A DNA stretch of 64,000 nucleotides. It comes from Erodium maritimum. Lineage: Eukaryota; Streptophyta; Magnoliopsida; Geraniales; Geraniaceae. Positions 54,461 to 64,000 of this stretch are shown in pieces (the stretch's first letter is position 1; the number at the start of each line of letters is the position of its first letter). Location of the stretch: positions 58,202,039 to 58,266,038 of the forward strand of contig OY997593.1 of NCBI GenBank assembly GCA_963921825.1, in the 5' to 3' direction. Below the pieces are notes generated by a model that had not been told where the DNA came from, did not search any database, and saw nothing but the letters and a program-made list of their open reading frames with translations. The position numbers were made by a program, and so were the translations under genes.

Positions 54461-56290
54461 TTTTTGATAAATGATGATTTATTGATAGACTTTGAAATAA
54501 AAAGAATTATAAAGCCTGAGGACCGCTAAAAAGCTATCCCAAGTAACCTGAAAAAGAGACTCTACCACAAACGGTAAGAGAATCTTCCTAAAAAAGAGAG
54601 GGGAAAACAACGAATAGCGGGGAACAATAGTCAAAAACAAAGAGATACTATTCGATAGAAGGAGGAACATCGTCCTTGAACTCTATCTGCATTAAAGTCC
54701 CTGTAGCGAAAAAGTGTCTCCAAGCCTCGTTTTTACGTTGAGCCTCGAGCTTCTCAATTTCACTCATACAAAGTGAGTGAGTCGTCACCCGAAAAGGCTG
54801 ATGAGGTTTCTTCTTTCTTTTCCTTTTAACCTTCTATATTATTTCAGGAGACCACACTAGAAAGTCTTGATCGAAACGTGACAAAAGGGAGGAGTCGGTG
54901 AAACCCGAGGGTCTGACTTGGGGAGAACATTCTTCACCAAATCAGAACACGATGCAAGAGGGCAGGCAAAGACTGCATGGCTAGACGCAGGCCCAACTTC
55001 CTCAGGCCCAGACTACTGATCTGGTTGGACAAACAAAGGCCCAAGAGTAGGGCCTACGTTTATAGGCCCATTTCCACTTAACAGAAATGGGCTTGTTCCC
55101 TGTTGGTCCAAACAGTGCCTAGTATCGGTTCCTTTAATCTCTGCAAATAGAGATACGATCTCATTGACCAAAACAAAAGGGGATCGGGGATCGCACGCCT
55201 CTGTGGAGTCGCGCAACGAAATCAAATCCAGAGATTGATTCGGGCAAATCCAACCGTGATCTTCGGCCTGTACGTTGGAAATCAGAGATCGAGTATCTTC
55301 AATCAGCGATTTCGTCAGATCCGGTTTCGTCAGATCCTCATCCATCGCCGGCGAGCAACCCACCGACAAACAAAATCACACCGGCGATCACGAGAGTTCA
55401 GGGACGCCAGTGATCGCTACCATTGCCGGATCAGTGCTTGTCTGAACACCGGCTGGTTTGGAAGCCGGACCCATCGACGAACGAGATCCCACCGACGAGC
55501 ACGAGAGTTCAGGGATGCCATTGATCGCTACCATGGGGGCCGGATCAATGCTTGTCTGAACTGGGGAACTTGCTGGTTTGGACGCCGGATTGGAAGGCGG
55601 AATCGCACCAAGGTCACTGCGAAACCGATGAGAAGAAGGTCGAGCCAGAGCCACGAGTAGCTGGTGACCATTAATTTTAAATCCATTCAAACTCTCTACT
55701 GCTTGTGACGTTGCTGAGTCGGCTGAGAAGGTGACGAAACTGTAGCATCGTCATCTTCTATTTCTCTGGCGAGGAACGAAGCAGGTATGAATTTCACCGT
55801 AAGTACCAAAGAAATTCCTCTCCCAAGAAACTGAGGTCTCTGGGAGATTACAAATAAAAATCTGATTTGAGATTACCTCTAATCCTTGTGAGACTGTATT
55901 TTATGATACCAGTTTGGATGCCGGAGTAGCAGCAACCCGGGACTTCGCAAGGTCGGGGCTGCAATTGACAGAAGAGGTCGCCTTCAGTGGATTGGAAGCG
56001 TTTCCACCAGAATTATCCCGACCATGTCTTGGCGGTGACTTCTTGTGGATCTCCTTCACCGGAACCGAAACAGGCTTCCTTGAGACAACGAAGAACTTCT
56101 TTCAGTTCTTCCTCTTGACGTCCTTTTCAGCTCTGGAGGAGATGTCCTTTACAGAATCCATAACTATTCTACAGTAATCATCGTACAGGGAGATCAATGT
56201 AGAACAGAAGGATGAAAAGGATAGGAGAGAAGCAACCTTAATAGCCATTTTCTCTATCTACCATGTGTACTCAAGAGACTTAATACATAG
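54461..56290 (-). mobile_element. LINE derivative with RRM-type ORF1, TSD-flanked
   Basis: Direct repeats AATTTGCATTTATATATTT occur at 54442-54460 and 56291-56309 (19 bp; the T-run makes the inner edge ambiguous). The minus-strand 3' end has a short A-run next to the left repeat. The 1.8-kb body has an RRM ORF1 and no ORF2. It is inserted into CACTA transposase coding sequence. Confidence 0.92.
55388..55880 (-). pseudogene. LINE ORF1 RNA-recognition motif (RRM)
   Basis: The minus strand reads IFICNLPETSVSWERNFFGT, YGEIHTCFVPRQRNRR, a stop, RCYSFVTFSADSATSQAVES and LNGFKINGHQLLVALARPS. RNP2 (IFICNL) and RNP1 (YSFVTF) give a full RRM with one stop (TGA) in the loop before RNP1. Downstream are two copies of an imperfect repeat (ASKPA...TSIDPA-MVAI-GIPELS and PASKPAGVQTSTDPAMVAIT). 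It is the same ORF1 type as at 40503-40930. The likely role is RNA binding in the LINE particle. Confidence 0.82.
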
Positions 56291-56309
56291 AATTTGCATT
56301 TATATATTT

Positions 56310-56700
56310 GTTGGTATGTCGACTTCAAACATATAATTAATTGTACGCTTGTGCGTATAATAGATATTTTACGTCGAAGATCCGAAAAGGGGTGGAGGGT
56401 ATAAGATCGTGGACAAGATCGCGCATAGAGGATTATACATCTCTGAAAAGGTGATGACCTCAATTTCGTATGAATAGACACTCCTTACCAAGAGATCCAT
56501 CTTGAAACTTCCCTAGTTGTAACCAAACTAAACGAAATCCCATTTTCTGTTGGGGAATTACAAGAGGTGGATGATGATGAGGATAACGACGATGAGGATA
56601 CTGAAGACGGTTGTAATGCTCATGGATAAAACAATGACTAGAGAAACGACTCAGATTAAATTTATAACAATATATATTGTAGTTGTAATACATTATATGA
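56310..56700 (+). pseudogene. CACTA transposase C-terminal remnant
   Basis: It resumes at the second LINE TSD copy. A frame with EKGWRV, stops, and an acidic tail (VGELQEVDDDEDNDDEDTED at about 56555-56610) fits the acidic C-terminus common in TNP2-type proteins. Homology is weak by eye. Confidence 0.5.
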
Positions 56701-57545
56701 ACAGTTTTTTTAATATAGTTAATTTTTGAAATAAGGACGTGTACGTAGTGTGTGTTGGATATTTATGTATTTGTTGAAAATTACACAGTGATTAAGCCGA
56801 CGGATACACCCACCCGGGACAGAGAGAAACTACTCTAGTTTGATTACTATTTATTCAATAAATCCATCAAATTAACATGTATTTGGTATATTATTTAGTT
56901 CTTTAATTTTTAATACATTTAATTCTTTACTCACAAATAGATCATATTCGTTGCTTAAGTTTTAATGTAAGCCAACCGTCGTACATCCGTGGCTAAAGCT
57001 ATACACATCCATTGGTAAAGCGGGTTGACCAAACTTTGTAAAAATGGTTGACCACAAAGTTCGAGAGGTCTAAACCGTCAAATGAAAGGTTTTGGGCCAT
57101 ACGGATTATAATTTCAACATTACGTACAACATGAACGGTCTTGATTACATAATATTTGAACCAAAGACGTATGTATTGATTGAAATGGTCAGTTCCACTA
57201 TGTTCAATGAACATATACGGTACTTCGGATGTAATGTATGCAATGTTACCGTGGTTTTTAGAAATACGATATATTCATCTAACTACATATGCTTATGAAA
57301 TTTATATGGCATGCATGATACGTTGTTATAACGTTCTATTGTCAAGGCAACGAGGGTCGGGATGGATGCCGATTTGTTGGTCAAAGTAGTCAACATGTGT
57401 GGGGAGAAGGATGTATATCCGTCAGCAAGCCCACACGCAATATATATCGTTTTCTCCCTAAGTGTTATGTTCGATACGACGTCGTGCCACTTACTTATGC
57501 TCATCGATGGATATGGATCCGTCGGTGAGCACAAGTCCTTTTAGG
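56701..57545. other. CACTA spacer with CCGTYGGTAAAG-like words
   Basis: ATCCGTGGCTAAAGC, ATCCATTGGTAAAGC, ATCCGTCAGCAAGC and ATCCGTCGGTGAGC occur at about 56985, 57008, 57417 and 57518. They resemble the units of the 59790-60000 array. CACTA elements carry such subterminal binding sites, but these lie between the two ORFs and could be part of a nested relative. Confidence 0.5.
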
Positions 57546-58215
57546 TTAGATCTAATCCACTTCTTCCTCATTTCGCTCCTCTCTCTCGATTCTCAAACTT
57601 GGTTCTCTCTCTCGCGATTCATCATCGTCGTCCTTCTCGTTCTTCTCATCGTCGTGATCGTAGCCTCATCTTCCTTCTCGTTCTTCATCATCGCCATCGG
57701 ATCTAATCTCATGTTTGTTTTCTCCTCATCCCTTATTTTTCTCTAACTATTATTTGAGGATTTGATAATTAGGGTTCGCTAAGATGATTTTTTTTTGTTA
57801 ATTTAGTTTGATTCCACAAAATATTTGTATTTGCTTATCATTAATGTTTCTGTTACTCCCTTCATTGAGTTTGAACGGAATCGATTGTTGAAGCATTGTT
57901 GAGAGTTGCATTTGATTTCACGAAATATTTGTTTGTTTTAATATCCATGAAAGTGTTTTGCTTTATGGGTGAAGATTAGTGATTAGAAATGGATGATTTT
58001 TTTTTTTCATCAAAGGTCTCAAATTCATTGGAGTCAAGCTTCCAAGTAATAAAATTAAAGTGTTTTTTTCTTACACACATCTCCTGTTTAAAGAAAATTG
58101 GATCTTAGAATTTTGCCTCGCATGACAAACAGAGGCCAACACCTCCAGAAAAGAGACTAAAGAGAAAACAGTAATGCAGCTTAGATGTTAAATCTCTTTT
58201 AAGTGTGTTGGGTGG
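57546..58215. other. C/T-rich leader-like stretch and AT-rich spacer
   Basis: 57550-57720 is rich in CTCTCTC and TCGTCGT words like a plant 5' leader and may be the first, untranslated exon of the ORF at 58609. The following 450 bp are AT-rich without features. Confidence 0.4.
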
Positions 58216-58219
58216 AAAT

Positions 58220-58445
58220 TACTTTAAGGTAGTTAGTTGATTTAAGAATTACTGATCTAAGGCTTAGGAATTACTGATTTATGGTTTAGGAAATATTGAT
58301 TTAAGTTTTAAGAATTACTGATTCAAGATTTAGGAATTACTTATTCATGGTTTAGAAAATATCGATTTAAGGTTTAGGAATTACTGAGGAATTAATGATT
58401 TAAGGTTTAGGAATTACTGATTTATGGTTTAAGAATCACTTAGAA
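58220..58445. repeat. Minisatellite, unit about 22 bp
   Basis: About ten imperfect units of GATTTAAGGTTTAGGAATTACT. Lies in the presumed intron or leader upstream of the CACTA second ORF. The GTTTAGG word recalls telomere repeats, but the period and the rest do not fit. Confidence 0.85.
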
Positions 58446-58608
58446 ATTGATAGGTTGCTTTCGTTTGGTAGATTTATAGGCTGATTTCGTTATGTGAATT
58501 GAGAACTGTTTAAATAAATTTGTGGATTGATATGTTGGACTTTAATCATTGTGTATATATTGAATTGATTTCTCCTTTTTTCTAAACGTGAAAATGATTT
58601 TGCAGGAT

Positions 58609-59486
58609 GGGCAAAAGAAATAGCACCCATTTCTTTTCAAGACTCCATTTCTTAGTTGCCCCTCAAACTCTTCAAAAGCCAACATATCTTGGAGGCAGTA
58701 CCGTCGCTTCTTCAAAATCTACAACCACTTGTGCACCACCCTTTTGACGACGATACTGCCAAAGTCCGCGGTTAGTATTGATGAGGCAGCCTCCACAACA
58801 AACAACGGTCCGGCTGCCCCCATCATCTATTGTCCTCAGGATGTGGAAGACAATGAGGGCGTGGGTGCCATATTGGAGAGAGAGAGGTGTTGCAACCTAC
58901 GAAGAAGGCAAAGACCGACAAAAGAGGACATGCGACAAACAAAAACCTCCAACGTCGACTAAAGTACATGGAAGATAAAGGGAAATTTAAATTGGGGCAT
59001 GACGGGAAGGGCCTAACAGGAACTCTGAAGCGCAACTATGTTGTGCGGTTCATTGGTGCCATAATTCGTACATAAATGCCAATGAACAAGCCAACTTTTG
59101 ACAGTTTGGAAGATGACGATAAGGAGGTGTCACAAAAACAACAGAAGGGTCGATTCCAATCCGATCTCGGGAAGGTGGCTATCATCCCAATGATGAAGGA
59201 GAAGAACGGCGGTGAATGCTCTAGTGCGAGGTTTGTAACCTCATTTAAGGAGTTAGAAGAGTTAAGGACTCGCATGGTTGAGCAGGAGAAAATGTTCGCG
59301 CAACGAATGGAGGAGTAGCGCAGATTGATGCACGAGCAGCGCAAATAGATGGAGGAAAGGCTTGTGACGCAAGCAACACAACAAGCCAAACTTCAAGAGA
59401 TGTTCACAACGTTTACGTCTCAGCAATTTATTGTCCCTTCCTCAGCCACCCCGTCTTCAACACCATCGGCTTTAAACCCCCAATAG
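58609..59486 (+). pseudogene. CACTA second ORF (TnpA-like) remnant
   Basis: ATG 58609 follows TTTGCAG, a likely splice acceptor, and starts MGKRNSTHFFSRLHFLVAPQ; frames change near 58740-58880. From 58887 one frame runs to 59486 with QRRLKYMEDKGKFKLGHDGK, GTLKRNYVVRFIGAIIRT, MPMNKPTFDSLEDDDKEVSQ, then a Glu/Gln-rich coiled coil (FKELEELRTRMVEQEKMFAQ, RRLMHEQRK, MEERLVTQATQQAKLQEMF). It resembles plant En/Spm second-ORF proteins that bind subterminal repeats. Three in-frame stops (59073 TAA, 59316 TAG, 59346 TAG) interrupt it. The assignment rests on layout and coiled coil more than on a named domain. Confidence 0.6.
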
Positions 59487-59789
59487 TAACTTTTTCACCC
59501 AACACATTATTTATTTTACTGTGTTTGATAAAACTGTTTAGTATTGTTTGTTGACACACTTTATCTAAATGTGGACTGATGTAGAACAAATAATTGTGTT
59601 GTGTTGAACAGTTTTTTATGTCTCTATGCAGAATTTAGATTGTAATAACATGTGTGCACAGGTACATGCCCAATATAAGGTATAATGTACGATTGGGTGC
59701 AGCACATATCCAAAATGTTTTTTTTTTGTTCTGGACAATTGTTGCCCGACGTATAAGATTCGTGGGTAGGTTCAGTACTACAAAAACAG

Positions 59790-60000
59790 ATAGCACCTGT
59801 TACTAAGGGATCACAGCTGTGGGTCAAGTGTACAACTTTTCCAACAGATGTTATCTGTTGGTGAAGTTTTACACCTTAGTCACGGATCCAATCAGTGGGT
59901 AAAGCCTATTACTTTACCAGCGGATCCAATCCGTTGATAAAGTGTATTACTTTACCAACGAATCCTATCTATGGGTAAAATTCAGTCCCTATCGACAGAT
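59790..60000. repeat. Array of 38-bp palindromic units
   Basis: At least five units, each an imperfect inverted repeat such as CTTTACCAGCGGAT...ATCCGTTGATAAAG, start at about 59838, 59876, 59914, 59952 and 59990. Further degenerate units run to about 60130. The layout suits subterminal transposase-binding sites of a CACTA element. Confidence 0.85.
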
Positions 60001-60180
60001 ATTTGTATTTGTCGGTCAAATACTTGGTTCATGCGACCTGACCAAGAGATGTATGCCCCGGTTAGAATTTTAATTAACGGATACAACTTCCTAAACAACG
60101 GATATGATCCATCTACCAACTACTTATCAACAGTAGTGTTTAACAATCTATTACTGAACTTGCAATGAGTCAACGTAAGA

Positions 60181-60808
60181 TACAATTATTAATATGCTAA
60201 TTTCAGGAAACATTCACATTAGCAGTTCTTTTTAGGTTTAATTATTAGTGAAACACTAATCAAAATGTTATTAAAATTCAAGTGCTGCAAAAAAAAGTTA
60301 GATTTTGTTCGTCTTAGATTGTCTCTAGATATGGGCACTTAATCAATGTTTTTGTTTTAACCATGTTGTGCTGATCCTTAAAAAAAGCAATGTTGTACTG
60401 ATGATCACTTTGATTATTGATAGTTTAAGCTACTAATGTGGATCGCTGTATCAGAAGCTTAAACCCATAAATTAAGCATTAGCTCATACATTAGACCCAG
60501 CCCAAAATACACTACCTAATTGGGCTGGCCTGAGTAGATGAACTATTTAAGCCTATATTGCATTTGGATAACACGCTCTAGGGGTGGGTTAAATCTTGAT
60601 AACCTGATAGGGCCGGAGAAGGCAGGTTAAGGACCCATTATTTCACTCTCTCTTTTTGTGATCGTGTTCATGTTGTTGATGGTGGTCATTTTTTTGTGAC
60701 TTTTCCCTCTGAGGGGCATTTTTGAAGGCAAGGTTCTTGTAGTTTGGTTGTCTCTTTGAATTCTCTGTACAAGATTACTTGGACTTAAGATCTTACGGTG
60801 AATTAGGT
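60181..60808. other. No gene recognised
   Basis: AT-rich with small unsupported ORFs. It ends at the target sequence of the next retroposon. Confidence 0.45.
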
Positions 60809-60819
60809 TCAATTGGGTT

Positions 60820-63662
60820 TTTTTTTTTTTGCAGATTGAGGTTAGAGGTTTTTGGCAAAGCATATTTAATTTGAAACCTCTTAGGAGGAGAAAGAGGACT
60901 TACAAGATCCAGCTACAAATCTATAAAAAAGGAACTTCAAGACGATCATATGCCGACTTATAATTGAATACAAGAGATCTAACCCACCAAGAAAAAAATC
61001 ACACAACAAACAACCAACTAGAATTACAACCAACGCATATAAAGAAACAATCTTGGAACTACCCTTAAGAAACTAAAACAGCAAGAGGTCTGAAACCCAA
61101 ATTAACCACTTTGAAGCGCATAATTTTGAAAAATAAAGGTCTGCAATACCCGAATATTACCGCCATAAAGCGCACGCATGGGAGAACAAAAGAAACACAG
61201 AAGCCCTAAACACAACCAAGGAGGGCAGAGAGCAAATGGGCAGGTACAAAGAATACAATATTTTATCTAATCAAAGTTGAACCGTACTACCTGAATCATT
61301 AGTAAAACTCAATCGTAAAAAAAAGAGTACTAAGAACGCCGGTGGCCAAGACCATGATCTACAAATTCAGAATCGGTGATAAATCACCGAAACATACTAA
61401 TCCCATCACATAAGATGAAATGCTTCAGACCAAGGAATAGCCTTAAACACTCGTCGGAGGCCAACACCAACACCTATAACCGGCGAGCTCGAACACCAAA
61501 CAACGGGTCGAGAAGAAGCTAATCCAATCGAATTAATTGAAAGAAGTGGTGGGAGAGGAACTGTCAAACAGAGATCGGAAAATAGTGTCCAAGAATCCCC
61601 TGGGAAGCGAAGCACCAGAAGCAGCTAGAATAGCTCAGCAACGATCCAAACCCCATAGGATGAAGAAGCGTGTCCCACGACCTGAGCTAGAGCCAGACAC
61701 CTCCAATGACCCGTGAAATCGAGAGAATCAGAGAAGAAAATGAAGCTCGCACTCAGTCCTCCGATACCTAATTGAGGTAAACACCAAAAAGAGGCCCAAA
61801 AGGGGGAGGACCGGTATTTCTACCGAGTACGAGCTCCTAACTCCAAGCTGGTAGTAGTAAGTCTACACTTCCGAGAAACCGTAGCTGGAATGTGTGCTGA
61901 GCGTTCTGAAACCGAGACCGGTAACTCTTCGCCGACCGACGGCGAGGACCCGAAGGAGAAGGCCTGTAATAATATCGAGCACGATCCATTCCGGACCCAG
62001 ACAGAGGAGACACCAAAGCCGGTAAGTAGAGCAACAGGCAACTCCGACGGAAAACCCCCCGAACACCACCAGTCAATCAGGTTGTATCATCCCACGGTAT
62101 AGGAGCAACAAAACGTTAGGACCAAAAACAATGGACCAAATCTCATATATCAGAATCAGCACCTCGACGCACCATTAGATCCACGACGATCAACACCCGT
62201 ATGAACGAAGAAACGTGTCCCACGACCGGATCTGTAACGAAACATCAGGCAAACAAGCAAACCTCTAGATGTAGTTAGAGTAGCTCTGCAACGATCCACA
62301 TCCTGAAGGATGTAAAAGCGTGTCTCACGACCAGAGCTAGGACTAGACACCTCCAAAGAACCGAGAGACACCCCTTCGTCGAGACCGCAAGGGAAGATGA
62401 GACGCTGGAGCTCGTACTCGGACCTTCTATACCTAATTCCGATCAATACTGAAAAAGGCCCAAAGGGAGATGACCGGTATTTCCACTGAGTACGAGCTTC
62501 CAACCCGGTAGTAGCAAGTCACACTTCTAGTGATCCGAGGCTGGAACTCGAGTTGAGCGTTTCGAAACCGGAACCGGTAACCCCTCACTGGCCAACACCA
62601 AGCGAGGACTCGTAAGGGAAGGCCTGTAGTAATACCGTGCAAGAGCCAACCCAAACCCATAAAAATCTGACACCAAAGGCAGTAAGAAAGAGCAATTAAG
62701 GACTCCGTCGAAAATCCCCCAAACACCACACGCCAATCAAAAGACGACGATGAGCTCCGAGGATACGCTAAATCCAACCCTACAACACCGACGACTAACG
62801 GAAGGTCACAAAGACCGAACCAACCAGCTCAAACAGCTTCGAACCTGAATTCTGACCCAAAATTGACCCTGCCCATTAAACCAGCCATACGCGACACGGA
62901 TTATACCAAGTCCTGCCCAACCCGGCTTTGACCCGAACCAGCCATAAACGGCCCAAGGAAGCAATCCAAACCCGCTTGGTTTAGATCCTCCCCAGAACTC
63001 GGTCCGTCCCAACCCAAACTGAGAGCATATCGATGACGACGAACCTGGGCGAAAGTTTCGAGCACCAGTGAGAGGAGTACGGAGAATTCAGCACTGAAGG
63101 AGGCATGAACATCGAAACGATCCAAGACCATCCTAGCAGCAAAGAGCCGTGGTGGAGCTCCGGATAACCAGAGCAGCCACAATGTCAAACACACCAAAAC
63201 TCTGGAAAAGTAGCAGTATGCCGGTAAGGAAGCGAAGCTGTCGAGATCCGTCGAAGAAGAAACCAGATCTGACCCTCGAAGGCGCGCAATGTAGATTCAA
63301 AAACCAACTTGTCACCGACAACGAGAAGCTTTTGTGATCCAACTCCAAGTGAATCCATCCGGTGTAGTAGATGAGAGCCAAGGTCGAAAAAAACTAAAGC
63401 AGAAGAAGTAAAGAGGAGAGAGGAAAAGGTTAAGAGTGAGGATGGGAAGAGAGACCTCCACCAATAAAACGATGGTCGGAGCCATGTTTGTCATCGTCGG
63501 GGGGAACGGGGGTGGCGGCGCCGGTTGAGAAGGTGTAGGGTTTTTTGTTAAGCTCTCTCCACCAAAATTGTTGTTAGACTAACATTTAAGGTTAAGGGTT
63601 GAATATTATTGTAAATTACGTTTGATTGGGTTCTATATTCCTACTTCTTGTCTGGGTTAATA
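60820..63662 (-). mobile_element. Poly(A)-tailed non-coding retroposon, minus strand
   Basis: TCAATTGGGTT occurs at 60809-60819 and 63663-63673, a probable 11-bp TSD. A T-run at 60818-60830 is the tail in reverse. The body shares blocks with 15838-17250. No LINE domain is recognised. It contains a tandem duplication (61619-62110 and 62263-62770). The 5' end at about 63540 begins AAAAAACCCTACACC on the minus strand. Confidence 0.65.
61619..62770 (-). repeat. Tandem duplication, period about 660 bp
   Basis: Landmarks repeat at a spacing of 644-664 bp: AGCAACGATCC (61637) with GCAACGATCC (62290), GGACCGGTATTTCTACCGAG (61808) with GACCGGTATTTCCACTGAG (62471), GAAACCGAGACCGGTAAC (61907) with GAAACCGGAACCGGTAAC (62565), and AAGGCCTGTAATAATA (61959) with AAGGCCTGTAGTAATA (62619). 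The copies have diverged, so the duplication is old. Confidence 0.8.
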
Positions 63663-63824
63663 TCAATTGGGTTAAAATCCAAGATCTTTATAATCACTGA
63701 TATGTCCATTGATTTCTCACTCTTTATCTTTTCTTGCCATTACTTTCTCTGCAAGTGGTGGTTGTTATTAGTTGATGGGTATCAGGATGGTGGTGGTTGT
63801 AATAAATTAATTAATTAATTAAAT

Positions 63825-64000
63825 TGTTAGTCTTAGTGCCCGTAGTTCAATCCTAAATGTCCAAATGTATATATCATCGTTAGCAATAAAATTAAAGCGG
63901 CTTTATATTACTTATGTGTTGGAGTAATATATCGATGTGTGCTCTGATCTATGCCCACCATGCGAATAGAACCACAGATCGAGATAGATCACACTCGATG
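63825..64000 (+). repeat. Start of another LTR of the 883-9343 copia family
   Basis: TGTTAGTCTTAGTGCCCG onward matches positions 883-1058 with two substitutions seen (GTGTGC for GTGTGT, ACCACAG for ACCATAG). It is cut by the window end, so it is unknown whether it is a solo LTR or a complete element. It follows a (TTAA)n-like run. Confidence 0.93.

Larger units (their letters stand above)
52867..60180 (+). mobile_element. Decayed CACTA (En/Spm-like) transposon, left end lost
   Basis: It contains a TNP2-type transposase C-terminal region (DUF4218 then DUF4216), a second ORF (58609-59486), and repeated (A)TCCGTYGGTAAAG-like words near 56980-57540 and in an array at 59790-60130. This order in one orientation is that of CACTA elements. 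The transposase is interrupted by a TRIM and a LINE. A possible right end is ACAGTAGTG near 60137; neither end is proven. Confidence 0.72.

Noticed and set aside
58220..58445. Interstitial telomere repeat
   Set aside because: GTTTAGG appears, but the period is about 22 bp and there is no TTTAGGG tandem run.

Overview
This 64 kb window looks like repeat-rich heterochromatin of a flowering plant. It has no prokaryotic features. Almost every recognisable coding segment belongs to a plant transposable-element family: Ty1/copia and Ty3/gypsy LTR retrotransposons, L1-type LINE derivatives, CACTA, Mutator-like, hAT-like and PIF/Harbinger DNA transposons, and one TRIM. The species cannot be told from the sequence. 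The only candidate cellular gene is a small broken GRF-zinc-finger gene at about 14.8-15.3 kb.

Layout. (1) 1-10805: gypsy-type LTR sequence, mostly in minus orientation, split by a copia element at 883-9343. That element has 1688-bp LTRs differing at one base, ACAAT target-site duplications (TSDs) and a dead interior. (2) 10806-14369: a second, 5'-truncated copia with integrase, RT, RNase H and a 3' LTR. (3) 14370-20057: the GRF-zf pseudogene, a non-coding retroposon and a TSD-flanked LINE that carries only ORF1. (4) 20058-24778: a hAT-like element split by a Mutator-like foldback element (9-bp TSD) and a 2.7-kb gypsy solo LTR (TSD TGTAA). (5) 24779-37300: low-complexity and gene-free DNA, a Mutator-like MITE, several poly(A)-tailed retroposons and LINE ORF1 remnants, and a small PIF/Harbinger derivative. 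(6) 37307-39234: a PIF/Harbinger element carrying only its Myb/SANT-like ORF1. (7) 39455-44020 and 52442-52866: a (AAT)42 microsatellite, an RRM-type LINE ORF1 and a minus-strand copia. That copia is split by an 8.4-kb block holding a gag-only gypsy element, two foldback elements placed in (TA)n tracts and half of a Mutator-like MITE. (8) 52867-60180: a decayed CACTA transposon (DUF4218/DUF4216 transposase segment, second ORF, palindromic repeat array) with a TRIM and an RRM-type LINE inserted in its transposase. (9) 60820-63662: a minus-strand retroposon with an internal tandem duplication. (10) 63825-64000: the start of another LTR of the 883-9343 copia family.

Nothing here forms an operon or pathway; the logic of the window is nesting. 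Two themes recur. First, element classes are represented by their nucleic-acid-binding ORF without the enzyme ORF (LINE ORF1 without ORF2, gypsy gag without pol, Harbinger ORF1 without DDE transposase). Second, many in-frame stops are TAG or TAA where the surrounding repeat or family suggests CAG or CAA, as expected from C-to-T decay of methylated DNA. All coordinates and alignments were done by eye. Homology calls rest on motif recognition and were not searched.
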